42,522 nucleotides of DNA, taken from Flavobacterium dankookense. GTDB taxonomy: Bacteria; Bacteroidota; Bacteroidia; Flavobacteriales; Flavobacteriaceae. Positions 18,247-26,478 of this stretch are shown in pieces (positions within the stretch are counted from its first letter, which is position 1; each line of letters opens with the position of its first letter). The notes under the pieces were generated by a model. That model ran no database searches. It was not told the origin of the DNA and saw nothing but the letters and a program-made list of their open reading frames with translations. The position numbers and the translations under genes are program-made. The DNA lies in NCBI RefSeq assembly GCF_004362665.1, contig NZ_SNXR01000001.1:1-42522 (forward strand). Direction: 5' to 3'.

Positions 18247-18410
18247 CTAGTTTAAGGCTTCTCGATACTTTTCAAAATTATAAATTTTGAAAAACTCGAA
18301 GTGACGCGCGTCTTTATTTAGAACGAACGTCCGTCTGTTCGAGTATCCCGATTTTTTATCGGGATGTATCGAGAACTGTCTGATGTTTTGTTGCTGTTGT
18401 AGATTAAGAA
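18199..18410. repeat. Direct repeat copy A with branched hairpin element
   Basis: A segment of about 212 bp recurs at 18453-18665. It begins with the last codons of the spermidine-synthase-like gene. From 18260 to 18374 it forms a nested structure: an outer stem TCTCGATAC/GTATCGAGA encloses three hairpins, with arms TTTTCAAAATT/AATTTTGAAAA, GAAC/GTTC and CCCGAT/ATCGGG. Confidence 0.85.
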
Positions 18411-18452
18411 ATCAAAAAAACAATCATTATCGCAAACGCTTAAAAAGTTTTT

Positions 18453-18665
18453 AAAGTAGAAGTACATAAAAAGTTGTTTACGATTAAGAAATTGAAGTTG
18501 CTAGTTTAAGGCTTCTCGATACTTTTCAAAATTATAAATTTTGAAAAACTCGAAGTGACGCGCGTCTTTATTTAGAACGAACGTCCGTCTGTTCGAGTAT
18601 CCCGATTTTTTTATCGGGATGTATCGAGAACTGTCTCAAGTTTTGTTGCTATTGTAAATTAAGAA
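18453..18665. repeat. Direct repeat copy B with decayed gene end
   Basis: This copy lies 254-255 bp downstream of copy A. Its first part still reads KVEVHKKLFTIKKLK, like the true gene end KVEVHNELFTIKKLK, then runs on to LLV and a stop. The hairpin element (18514-18629) is almost unchanged. The rest of 18247-18692 holds nothing else that I recognise. Confidence 0.85.
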
Positions 18666-18692
18666 GTTAAAGTAGCGATTAGCTCTTGGCTG

Positions 18693-19421
18693 TTAGCAAT
18701 TAGCTTTTAATTTTTCTAATACTAAATTTTGTTCGACTTCATCACTACTGCTGTCAAAATGTTTGTTTATCCAAAATTCAGCAGAATCAAAATCATTATT
18801 TCTAGCATTTATAAAACCAAGTATATATTCAAACGAAATTGTTCGCCTTCCTATTTCATAAGTCGGATTTTTTATTTCACCTAAAAGACTTGTTATATTT
18901 TGTTCAATTGTCTTATTTTCTTCAAACCATTTTTTTAGTTTAGGTATATTATTCTCAATAACATTTTTTAAACTTTTTTTAAATTTTTCTTCATTCACAG
19001 TACTTATCCTGTCTGGATTTATTCGACTGTTATTTTCATAGCTTTTTTGCCAACCTTCAAATCTTTTATAATAAATGATTTTAGTTGACTTATCCGTTTT
19101 ATGATATATCAATTTATTTTGTGAGGAAATGGTAGGAATAAAATCGTAACAAATACCAAAAGAAAAAGAACCGCCAAAACCTTTTAAAACATTATATTCT
19201 ACAACAAATTTAATTCCATCTTCGTTAAAATCACTAAACCATAAATATTTTCCGTTCCAATGGTTTAGTCCAATTTCAGCAAACTTTGGTGTTGCAATTT
19301 CATTTAAAATCTCAAGTCTTTTCTCTAATAAAACTTCATCTAAATTTTTTATGTCGTCGTAGATTTCATTAATCGCTTTTCTTCTATCGAATAGATCTTT
19401 AATTTTACGAAAAAAGTTCAT
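18693..19421 (-). CDS. Hypothetical protein, 242 residues
   Basis: I do not recognise this protein. It is Lys- and Asn-rich, has no signal peptide or membrane segment, and begins with a charged helix (FFRKIKDLFDRRKAINEIYDD). A mixed strand region follows (GKYLWFSDFNEDGIKFVVEY, GGSFSFGICYDF), then a helical C-terminus (FINARNNDFDSAEFWINKHF). The middle recalls DUF4304-like proteins, often found as orphan immunity genes, but the match is weak. It lies in the variable space between the convergent spermidine-synthase-like gene and kdsB. Confidence 0.65.
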   Translation of the reverse strand: MNFFRKIKDLFDRRKAINEIYDDIKNLDEVLLEKRLEILNEIATPKFAEIGLNHWNGKYLWFSDFNEDGIKFVVEYNVLKGFGGSFSFGICYDFIPTISSQNKLIYHKTDKSTKIIYYKRFEGWQKSYENNSRINPDRISTVNEEKFKKSLKNVIENNIPKLKKWFEENKTIEQNITSLLGEIKNPTYEIGRRTISFEYILGFINARNNDFDSAEFWINKHFDSSSDEVEQNLVLEKLKANC

Positions 19422-19501
19422 TTGAATTTCTGTTTTTTAAAATTACTATAACTGAGACTGCAATCTGAGACTGAACACTAAAAACTGAACACTGACCACA
19501 C

Positions 19502-19547
19502 AAATCATCCTCCTCGTCTTCTCCAAATCCTCCACAGTGTCAATACC
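19502..19547 (-). pseudogene. Remnant of a kdsB 3' end
   Basis: A 46-bp stretch matches the last codons of kdsB (20014-20059) at 40 of 46 positions. It reads [15 protein letters not shown], against [15 protein letters not shown] in the intact gene. Three of the changed codons are synonymous, and the stop is lost. Homology starts abruptly. It looks like the tail of a diverged kdsB allele left by recombination or insertion. Confidence 0.75.
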
Positions 19548-19624
19548 TACTTAAATTCAATTATTCAGATTTGTTACAAAAGCGTTAGGTACAGTTTTTA
19601 TATTTTAACATTAGTTTATCAAAG

Positions 19625-19927
19625 TTAATTTTCTTTTCTGACATAAACCCAACTCATTAAGTTGTCTAACTTCGAAATTGGTTCCAGTGAATAAATGCAA
19701 TTTTCTTCTATTTCCATAAAATTTATATCCGAAATTACTTCCGCCGTTACCACCGCAATATTTTCATAATCATCTTCATTCGGTTTTCTATCTAAATAAC
19801 AGTTTACAATAAGTTTTTGAGTTCCTTCATATCCAACAGAAATTGCTCTGATTTCGGGATAAATCATTCCCCATAATGCTCTCTGCATTGATATTAAAAC
19901 TTCTCTTCTCAATTCAATTTCTTTCAT
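19625..19927 (-). CDS. Hypothetical protein, 100 residues (possible immunity-like)
   Basis: The 100-residue protein begins MKEIELRREVLISMQRALWG and has an alpha/beta pattern with a strand pair (LIVNCYLDRKPNEDDYENI) and a TAEVISDINF segment. This recalls a family of small orphan proteins often near toxin-immunity genes, but I cannot name it. No signal peptide is seen. The gene is bracketed by the intact kdsB end and the kdsB remnant, so it probably arrived with the insertion. Confidence 0.65.
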   Translation of the reverse strand: MKEIELRREVLISMQRALWGMIYPEIRAISVGYEGTQKLIVNCYLDRKPNEDDYENIAVVTAEVISDINFMEIEENCIYSLEPISKLDNLMSWVYVRKEN

Positions 19928-20011
19928 TTCTTATTGTTTATGCAGAGTTTCAAAATGGTTTCCTATAACTTATTGCTTACCTCTTATTGCCCAAAGCTTA
20001 AAGCGCTTTGC

Positions 20012-20737
20012 TTAAATCATCTTCCTAGCTTTCTCCAAATCTTCCACAGTATCAATACCAATGCCAACATGAGTAGTTTCGACCATTTTGATGCGTTTGC
20101 CATATTCTAGGTAGCGCAGTTGTTCTAGTTTTTCAGAAGCTTCTAGGGATTTCATTGGCAAGTGATAAAACGCCAGCAAGGCTTCTTTGCGGAAAGCATA
20201 AATCCCGATGTGTTTCATATAACGAACACCAACGTTTTTGTCGCGTGGATAAGGAATTACCGAACGTGAAAAGTATAAGGCAAAACCACTTTGATCGGTT
20301 ACTACTTTAACATTATTCGGATTGTTGATATCGTCTTCGTTAGTAATTTCAACCATCAGCGAGGCTAAATCTACTTTCTGGTCAAAGTCATTTCTAAATA
20401 CTTCCAGTACTTTTGCCAAAGGTTCGGCGTTGATAAACGGTTCATCGCCTTGCACATTGACTACTAAATCCACATCGAGATGTTCTACCGCTTCGGCTAT
20501 TCTATCGCTGCCGCTTTCGTGTTCCTTCACACTCATGATGGCTTTGCCGCCTTGGCTGATGATTTCGTCATAAATCAAAATGCTGTCCGTTACCACAAAC
20601 ACATCGTCAAACAAGCCCGTGTTTACAGCAGCTTCATACGTTCGGGTAATGACTGTTTTGCCTCCCAAATCCTGCATCAGCTTGGCAGGAAATCGTGTGG
20701 AAGCATAGCGAGCAGGAATAACAGCGATGGTTTTCAT
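20012..20737 (-). CDS. kdsB: 3-Deoxy-manno-octulosonate cytidylyltransferase
   Basis: The 241-residue enzyme activates KDO to CMP-KDO for lipopolysaccharide core synthesis. The nucleotide-binding loop [14 protein letters not shown], the NVQGDEPFI motif and [10 protein letters not shown] are present. The frame is open upstream for 64 more codons, but that part is the translated complement of a homopurine tract (F, L and S runs). The ATG at 20737 directly before the conserved [10 protein letters not shown] is the real start. Confidence 0.95.
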   Translation of the reverse strand: MKTIAVIPARYASTRFPAKLMQDLGGKTVITRTYEAAVNTGLFDDVFVVTDSILIYDEIISQGGKAIMSVKEHESGSDRIAEAVEHLDVDLVVNVQGDEPFINAEPLAKVLEVFRNDFDQKVDLASLMVEITNEDDINNPNNVKVVTDQSGFALYFSRSVIPYPRDKNVGVRYMKHIGIYAFRKEALLAFYHLPMKSLEASEKLEQLRYLEYGKRIKMVETTHVGIGIDTVEDLEKARKMI

Positions 20738-20790
20738 TTTTTTTGAGTAACTATGATTTTGAAAGGCTAAGGTACTAAGATTTTTTTTAA

Positions 20791-20896
20791 AAGGGAGAAG
20801 GGAGTAGGGAAAAGAGGAAAGGGAAAAGGGAAAAGGGAAAAGGGAAAAGAGGAAAGAAGAAAGAAGAAAGAAGAAAGAGAATAGAGAATAGAGAAT
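20791..20896 (+). repeat. Homopurine tract with G-quadruplex motif upstream of kdsB
   Basis: About 105 bp of almost pure A/G. At 20821-20844 four GGG runs are separated by three AAAA loops, a canonical quadruplex pattern; further GGG runs lie at 20793, 20800 and 20807. Beyond it come tandem GAAAGAA, AGAGAAT and GAATGAT units. It occupies the likely promoter region of kdsB, with the G-rich strand as kdsB template. Confidence 0.85.
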
Positions 20897-20980
20897 GAAT
20901 GATGAATGATAAATTATAGAATAGTCCAATTCTTGGTTCGCATAGCACTTCTTCTCTATTTTATTGGCTTGAACCCCAAC

Positions 20981-21358
20981 GATGGCGTTGTTTATGTCAA
21001 ATTTGACGTTGTTGACGTCAAGTTTGACGTTGTAGATGCCAAGTTTGACGTTGTTGACGTCAAGTTTGACGTTGTTGATGCCAAATTTGACGTTCTTGAC
21101 GTCAAGTTTAACGTTGTTGACGTCATCTTTGACGTTGTTGACGTCAAGTTTGACGTTGTTGATGCCAAGTTTGACGTTGTTGACGCCAAGTTTGACGTTT
21201 TTGATGCCAAATTTGACGTTGTTGACGCCAAGTTTGACGTTGTTGACGCCAAGTTTGACGTTGTTGATGCCAAATTTGACGTTGTTGACGTCAAGTTTGA
21301 CGTTCTTGACGCCAAGTTTGACGTTGTTGACGTCAAGTTTGACGTTCTTGACGCCATC
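20981..21358. repeat. Array of about eighteen 21-bp tandem repeats
   Basis: Eighteen 21-bp units (the first degenerate) share a core TTTGACGTTGTTGAC followed by GTCAAG or GCCAAG. Each contains a palindrome such as TTGACGTCAA. The ends carry the inverted sequence CCAACGATGGCGT / ACGCCATCGTTGG. Since 21 is a multiple of 3, several frames are open throughout (KFDVVDV on plus, LTSTTSN on minus), so open frames here are not evidence of coding. In 21377-21709 I see only a short inverted repeat (TTATGCG/CGCATAA at 21554-21588) and a lone TATATTTG at 21486. Confidence 0.9.
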
Positions 21359-21709
21359 GTTGGCGTTTTTTGTTAGAATTGTGAATTGGTTTGAATTGTG
21401 ATTGCTATTTTTTTATCAACAAGCAGCAACTTACTTTATGTGGATAAAGTATTCTTACTTTTTAAAATAGTTGTGGTTGTTTTTTTATATTTGGGATTAG
21501 TTAGTAGCTTTTAAACTCAAACTTAAAAACTCGATAGCATAATTACGTAAAAATTATGCGTTTGTAAAATAAAAAAACATGCGCATAACATGACGATATA
21601 GAACTTAATTAGTTAATTTTATGCACATATAAACTAGTTAGCAGAAAATTTTACACCGTTTAATAAAGAAAAAAAACTTAAAGGAAATAAACTAAATCAC
21701 CTATTTATT

Positions 21710-23278
21710 ATGAAAAAAATTGCATTTGCTATTCTAATTAGTTTAAATTCTTTAGCCCAATCACCAAATATACAATGGCAAAAAACATTGGGAGGAACTG
21801 ATTATGATGGAGCAACTTGCATCCAACAAACATCAGATGGGGGTTATATTGTTGCTGGAAATACTGTGTGCAATGATGGTGATGTTACAGGAAATCATGG
21901 TGAAAATGATGTTTGGGTAGTAAAATTAAATGCAACCGGAGTTATTATTTGGCAAAAAGCACTTGGAGGAACACTTTCAGAGTATGCTAATAGTATTCAG
22001 CAAACATCAGATGGCGGTTATATAGTTGCAGGAAGTACTCAGTCAAATAATGGTGATGTTACAGGTAATCATAATACAGGTACAGTTTATTTTGATGATG
22101 TTTGGGTAGTAAAATTAAATGCAACAGGAGCAATCGTTTGGCAAAAAACACTTGGAGGAACAGATCACGACATAGCGAAAAGCATTCAACAAACTTTAGA
22201 TGGTGGTTATATAGTTGCCGGACACACCTATTCTAATGATGGTGATGTATCTGGTAATCATAGCTTTTTTTATGATTGTTGGATTGTAAAATTAAGCAGT
22301 ATTGGTGAAATTACTTGGCAAAAAGCCTTGGGAGGAAGCAATGATGATATAGCATCCCAAATTCAACAAACGTTAGATGGTGGATATATTATTGCTGGTT
22401 TAACTGCTTCAAATAATGGTGATATCACTCAACAACAAGGAATTACTGATTGTTGGATTGTAAAATTAAATAGCATCGGGGAAATTATTTGGCAAAAAAC
22501 TTATGGAGGAACAAATCAAGACAGCGCTACGAGTATTCAACAAACTTTAGATAGAGGATATATTGTTGCCGGAAATACTTATTCAAACGATGGTGATGTA
22601 TCTGGAAATCATGGAGATTTAGATGTTTGGATAATAAAGTTAAATGCATCAGGAACAATTGTTTGGCAAAAAGCATTTGGAGGAACAGGTACAGATCATG
22701 CTAATAGTATTCAGCAAAGATTAGATGGCAGTTATATTGTAGCTGGATATACTTACTCTAACAATGGTGATGTTTCAGGAAATCACACCACTGACAATAG
22801 CCTTAACGATTTTTGGGTAATTAAATTAAATACATTGGGAGAGCTTGTTTGGCAAAAAACATTAGGAGGAACAGATGGTGATTTTGCAACTTGCATACAA
22901 CAAACATCTGACAATGGCTATATTTTAGCTGGTACTACTAGTTCAAACGATGGTAATGTTACAGGAAATCATGGTAATGGTGATTATTGGGTAGTAAAAC
23001 TTACTACAGATAATCTTGACACATCTGAATTTGAATTCGTTAAAAATAGTATAATCTATCCAAATCCTTCCAACAGCTATTTTGTAATTGAAAACAAAGA
23101 ATTATATACAGAAAATTTTGTTTACAATATTATAGATTTAACAGGAAGAATTATTTTAAGTGGCAATTCTAAATATAATGAAACAATAAATATTGAAAGT
23201 TTAAAAACTGGAAATTATATCATTCAAATTGAAACAAAAAACAGATTTATAGAAACTAAAAAACTGAACAAGAATTAA
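21710..23278 (+). CDS. T9SS type A secreted protein with seven WQK repeats
   Basis: The 522-residue protein starts with a signal peptide (MKKIAFAILISLNSLAQ). It then has seven repeats of about 62 residues, each with WQKxxGGT, IQQTxDGGYIVAG, SNdGDVxGNH and WVVKLN elements, likely blades of a beta-propeller. The last 75 residues (IIYPNPSNSYFVIEN...GNYIIQIETKNRFIETKKLNK) are a type A T9SS sorting domain. It should be exported across the outer membrane and left attached or released; its ligand is unknown. It has no obvious operon partner. Confidence 0.88.
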   Translation: MKKIAFAILISLNSLAQSPNIQWQKTLGGTDYDGATCIQQTSDGGYIVAGNTVCNDGDVTGNHGENDVWVVKLNATGVIIWQKALGGTLSEYANSIQQTSDGGYIVAGSTQSNNGDVTGNHNTGTVYFDDVWVVKLNATGAIVWQKTLGGTDHDIAKSIQQTLDGGYIVAGHTYSNDGDVSGNHSFFYDCWIVKLSSIGEITWQKALGGSNDDIASQIQQTLDGGYIIAGLTASNNGDITQQQGITDCWIVKLNSIGEIIWQKTYGGTNQDSATSIQQTLDRGYIVAGNTYSNDGDVSGNHGDLDVWIIKLNASGTIVWQKAFGGTGTDHANSIQQRLDGSYIVAGYTYSNNGDVSGNHTTDNSLNDFWVIKLNTLGELVWQKTLGGTDGDFATCIQQTSDNGYILAGTTSSNDGNVTGNHGNGDYWVVKLTTDNLDTSEFEFVKNSIIYPNPSNSYFVIENKELYTENFVYNIIDLTGRIILSGNSKYNETINIESLKTGNYIIQIETKNRFIETKKLNKN

Positions 23279-23291
23279 ATCTTCTGCTAAC

Positions 23292-23323
23292 ACCCCGATA
23301 GCGCGGATTTGCAATCCGTGCCC
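23292..23323. repeat. Small palindromic repeat remnant
   Basis: GCGCGGATTTGCAATCCGTG forms a 6-bp hairpin (CGGATT/AATCCG) just after the stop of the WQK-repeat gene. It resembles a dispersed extragenic palindrome and is not followed by a T run. Confidence 0.4.
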
Positions 23324-23383
23324 ATTAACACAAGTAAACAAATTACTAATACCTCTCTGGTTAGAAAAAGCCAAACTAAAAAA

Positions 23384-24190
23384 ATGAGATACATACCTTT
23401 ACTTCTATTTTTTCTTTTGTGTTCGTGTGGTTCAGTAAAAATAAAAGAACTCAAAGACGATTATACACAACCTTTAGTAGGAAAAGTAAAATCAATTCAT
23501 GCTACTATATATGAGTACCGCATTGTTGATAAAGACACTAGTGTTTGGAGCAAAAGCCATGTTATGGAGTTTGACAGGAATAATCTTTTAATTAAAGAAA
23601 CTAAAACAAATGAACATTACACAACGGAACTCAACTATAAATATACGAATGGTTTAGTAACCGAAATGACTTCGCCAGAAGACAAAAACAATTATAAAAC
23701 GGTCTATACTTATGATAGTAACCAAAACTGCATGGAGGAAAAAGCATTTAATGACGACAGAACCTTTCATACGCTAACAAAAGTTTTTGATGTCTATAAT
23801 AATCCAATTGAAGAGAAAAGAGTTTATTTTGGCAAGATGAACCACACAACAAAAACGACTTACAACTACAAAGAAAAAACAATCGTTACTGAAAAATCTT
23901 TTGATACTCTTTATATGGTAACAATGAAAACCAAAATGAAGTTTAATAAAAACGGTTTTATCACCCGCTCAGAAATCATAAAAGAAAACGCTCCAAATAA
24001 TTTTGACCAATACAAAATTGATAAAGCAGGAAATCTAATTCAAAAGACTTCTCATTATAGTGATGGAACTATCAAAGAAACGTTTAGCTATCAAAACACC
24101 TATGACAAAACAGGGAATATCATCACTAGAAAAAAATTCTATAACGGAAAACTAGTTGGAAAAACTGTGTTTGATGTTACGTATTGGTAG
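23384..24190 (+). CDS. Lipoprotein with YD-like repeats
   Basis: The 268-residue protein starts MRYIPLLLFFLLCSCGS, a lipoprotein signal with the anchor at Cys15. The body is a row of strand pairs such as TELNYKYTNGLVTEM, YKTVYTYDSNQNCMEE and TKTTYNYKEKTIVTEK, recalling YD/RHS repeats or related lipoproteins of Bacteroidota. The frame is open for 25 codons upstream, but that part lacks a signal and runs into the palindrome at 23292, so the ATG at 23384 is preferred. Its end overlaps the convergent gene by 14 bp. Confidence 0.78.
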   Translation: MRYIPLLLFFLLCSCGSVKIKELKDDYTQPLVGKVKSIHATIYEYRIVDKDTSVWSKSHVMEFDRNNLLIKETKTNEHYTTELNYKYTNGLVTEMTSPEDKNNYKTVYTYDSNQNCMEEKAFNDDRTFHTLTKVFDVYNNPIEEKRVYFGKMNHTTKTTYNYKEKTIVTEKSFDTLYMVTMKTKMKFNKNGFITRSEIIKENAPNNFDQYKIDKAGNLIQKTSHYSDGTIKETFSYQNTYDKTGNIITRKKFYNGKLVGKTVFDVTYW

Positions 24191-24770
24191 TTTTTATAAA
24201 AACATCCACTGCCTTCACTCCCTCCAAAAAGTCAATCGTTTTTACTTCTTCAAAAAAATCGATTTCCGTTTCGTGAGGTAAAAAATCAGAAATAATTCTA
24301 ACAATAAAATCCTGTGGCTTTTTTAAATACATAAAGGTATAATCTTCCATGTTGACTACCGTCTTTTCGGCTAAATCGGTAGTGCGCACAAATTTATCTG
24401 AGGTTAACGATGCCAAGCACGACAAACCTAACTTAGGTTCGGCAAGGATTGGCGCACCGTTTTCAAACAAACCACCTTCATAGCCATAGAGCGAAGCATT
24501 GGTGATTTCGATAGGTTTCCCCAGTTGGAGATAATCAGGCAAGTACGTGGCTTTTCCCACCACAGCGGCAAAACCCATTAAGATGCAAACATCGTGTGGT
24601 GGCAATGCCATCATGGTTTTAGCCGTGCTTTCCCGACCAATACCAGAAACAATTACGTCATAAGTAGCATTCAAATTAGGAATACGAGCCAAAGCGTTTA
24701 GCACTTTGTCGCGCTCTATGTCCATTGGAGTAAGGATGATTATCTTCAAAGTTATAGTATTAAAGAGCAA
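24177..24770 (-). CDS. Nucleoside phosphorylase/nucleosidase-like protein
   Basis: The 197-residue protein has the pattern of the purine nucleoside phosphorylase/MTAN superfamily: an opening strand KIIILTPMDIE, the VSGIGRESTAKTM loop, VCILMGFAAVV and the nucleoside-binding VVNMEDYTFMYL, where Met-Glu would contact ribose. It is shorter than typical members (230-250 residues). The start could be the ATG at 24770 or a TTG seven codons later. The substrate is unknown; futalosine or methylthioadenosine are options. Confidence 0.65.
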   Translation of the reverse strand: MLFNTITLKIIILTPMDIERDKVLNALARIPNLNATYDVIVSGIGRESTAKTMMALPPHDVCILMGFAAVVGKATYLPDYLQLGKPIEITNASLYGYEGGLFENGAPILAEPKLGLSCLASLTSDKFVRTTDLAEKTVVNMEDYTFMYLKKPQDFIVRIISDFLPHETEIDFFEEVKTIDFLEGVKAVDVFIKTTNT

Positions 24771-24810
24771 AATAACGGAATTTGGCGGGAATTATTGTTA
24801 GATATTACTG

Positions 24811-24843
24811 AAACCTGACAGGTTTTGAAAACCTGTCAGGTTT
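24811..24843. repeat. Perfect 15-bp palindrome
   Basis: Arms AAACCTGACAGGTTT and AAACCTGTCAGGTTT with a 3-nt loop lie just past the helicase stop. There is no T run. Each arm is itself partly palindromic (ACCTG-CAGGT). It looks like a dispersed extragenic palindrome that might also act as a transcript end. Confidence 0.7.
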
Positions 24844-24849
24844 AGGAAA

Positions 24850-26271
24850 TCACTCCTCAAAACTCTCTTCCTTAAACCCAATCAAATACAATTTGTCTTT
24901 GGCACGAGTAACGGCAGTGTAGAGCCAACGAATATAATCTACAGTAATGCCATCGGGTAAATACGGTTGCTCAATAAAAACGGTGTTCCATTGTCCGCCT
25001 TGGCTTTTGTGACACGTAATCGCATAAGAGAATTTCACTTGCAAAGCGTTGAAGTATTCGTTGTTTTTCACTTTGAGGAATTTGCGGTATTGCGGTTCGC
25101 CTTCGTAGTCTTTCATCACTTCTTGGTAGAGTTTGTTGCTTTCTTCATAAGTTAATGACGGCGACTCGCTGGTAATCGTATCGAGCAAAACGATGGTTTC
25201 TAACGGTTTTTGGTTCGGGTAATCGACCATCCTGATTTTGACATTTGCAAACCGAAAACCATACAACTCTTTGAAATTGAAAATTTGCAATACTTCGACA
25301 ATATCACCATTGGCAATAAATCCAGCTTCGTCTGTTTCTTTAAGCCAAAAATAGTTGTTCTTCACCACCATGAGATAATCGCCAACGGAAAGATCGCTTT
25401 CTTTGTCTAATATCTTGCTGCGGATTTGTTGGTTGTACTGGTTGGCGCGCTTGTTGGAACGCACAATAAAACACGTGTCTTCTATACTATAATTACTATA
25501 CGCACCTTGAATGGCATCTTGAATATCAAAACCATCCGTTAGCCGAACGATATCTTTAAACGATTTTACATTAAACTGAAACGTATCTACAAAATCACTT
25601 TTCAGCAATTCGCGCAACTCGGTAGCGTTATATAAAATCCCTGATTTTTCTTCCTGACGCATTACTTCGTCTAGCTCAATGGAAAATACTTCTTTGTTGT
25701 AGTGCATCGCCAAGGCATTCGTGTCAAGCGCAGGACTAACATCCAATTGAACTGGCGGCAACTGTGCCGTATCACCAATAAGTATCAACTTGCAGTTGGT
25801 TCCGTTATACACATAAGACATCAAATCGTCGAGCAGCGAACCGTTTTCATAGAGTTTCGATTCTGTATTCACATCCGATATCATGGATGATTCATCTACT
25901 ATGAAAATCGTATTGGTGTGTTTGTTTTCTTTCATCGTAAAAGAAACGCCACCCGAACTTCCTTTTTTAGGATAATAGATTTTTTTGTGGATAGTAAAAG
26001 CTGGTTTATTAGAATAGTTGGCAATGACTTTTGCCGCACGACCTGTTGGCGCCAGCAAAACATATTTCATTTTTATCTCGACCAAGTTATTGACTATAGT
26101 GGAAACAACAGTGGTTTTCCCCGTTCCAGCATAGCCTTTTAGAACAAAGACTTCGTTGGTGTTTTTATTAATCAGAAACTGTGCAATTTGCTGGAAAAAG
26201 ATATCCTGTTTTACGGTGGGTTGAAACGGAAATTGGTTTTTCAAAACGCTGTAAAACTGAGATGAAGTCAT
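24850..26271 (-). CDS. RecD/Pif1-like superfamily 1 helicase
   Basis: The 473-residue protein has Walker A (LKGYAGTGKTTVVSTI, about residue 45), motif II (FIVDESSMIS), motif III (LILIGDTAQLPPV) and the C-terminal UvrD_C_2 motif (FSYAITCHKSQGGQWNTVFIE, then YTAVTRAKDKLYL). This is a stand-alone 5'-3' type helicase, probably in DNA repair or recombination. It lacks the extra N-terminal domains of RecD2. It is divergent from the DUF3822 gene. Confidence 0.88.
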   Translation of the reverse strand: MTSSQFYSVLKNQFPFQPTVKQDIFFQQIAQFLINKNTNEVFVLKGYAGTGKTTVVSTIVNNLVEIKMKYVLLAPTGRAAKVIANYSNKPAFTIHKKIYYPKKGSSGGVSFTMKENKHTNTIFIVDESSMISDVNTESKLYENGSLLDDLMSYVYNGTNCKLILIGDTAQLPPVQLDVSPALDTNALAMHYNKEVFSIELDEVMRQEEKSGILYNATELRELLKSDFVDTFQFNVKSFKDIVRLTDGFDIQDAIQGAYSNYSIEDTCFIVRSNKRANQYNQQIRSKILDKESDLSVGDYLMVVKNNYFWLKETDEAGFIANGDIVEVLQIFNFKELYGFRFANVKIRMVDYPNQKPLETIVLLDTITSESPSLTYEESNKLYQEVMKDYEGEPQYRKFLKVKNNEYFNALQVKFSYAITCHKSQGGQWNTVFIEQPYLPDGITVDYIRWLYTAVTRAKDKLYLIGFKEESFEE

Positions 26272-26334
26272 TGAGAATTGTTGGTTTTTTTGGAAAGTTC
26301 AAAGATAGTGATTTAGATAATAGATAATAGACGA

Positions 26335-26385
26335 AGAGATGAAAGATGAAAGATGAAAGATGAAAGAGGGAAAAGGGAAAAGTAA
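26335..26385 (+). repeat. Purine-rich tandem repeats upstream of the DUF3822 gene
   Basis: Four or five GATGAAA-type 7-bp units are followed by two GGGAAAA units. The pattern resembles the tract upstream of kdsB, but with only two GGG runs. Confidence 0.7.
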
Positions 26386-26446
26386 TAATGTTTGTTCTTT
26401 ATACTGCATTTTGCTTTTGTGAAATTCTTTTGTGTTCTTTTGTGGT

Positions 26447-26454
26447 TAAATTTG
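26447..26454 (+). promoter_or_regulatory. Possible -7 box for the DUF3822-rsmD operon
   Basis: TAAATTTG matches TAnnTTTG and lies 24 nt before the ATG. No TTG falls at the proper distance, though TTG triplets lie at 27 and 14 nt. Confidence 0.35.
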
Positions 26455-26478
26455 TAAGTTTGCTTTTTCTATAAAATC

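Noticed and set aside
20738..20929. N-terminal extension of KdsB
   Set aside because: It is the translated complement of the homopurine tract; the family start [10 protein letters not shown] follows the ATG at 20737.
20981..21358. CRISPR array
   Set aside because: The 21-bp units are back to back without unique spacers, and no cas gene is present.
20906..21401. Three open frames of 120-156 codons across the 21-bp array
   Set aside because: A 21-bp period without stops keeps frames open automatically; no signal peptide, start signal or non-repeat domain supports coding, and frames on both strands look equally good.
23309..23383. N-terminal extension of the YD-like lipoprotein
   Set aside because: It runs over the palindrome remnant and would bury the lipoprotein signal 25 residues inside.
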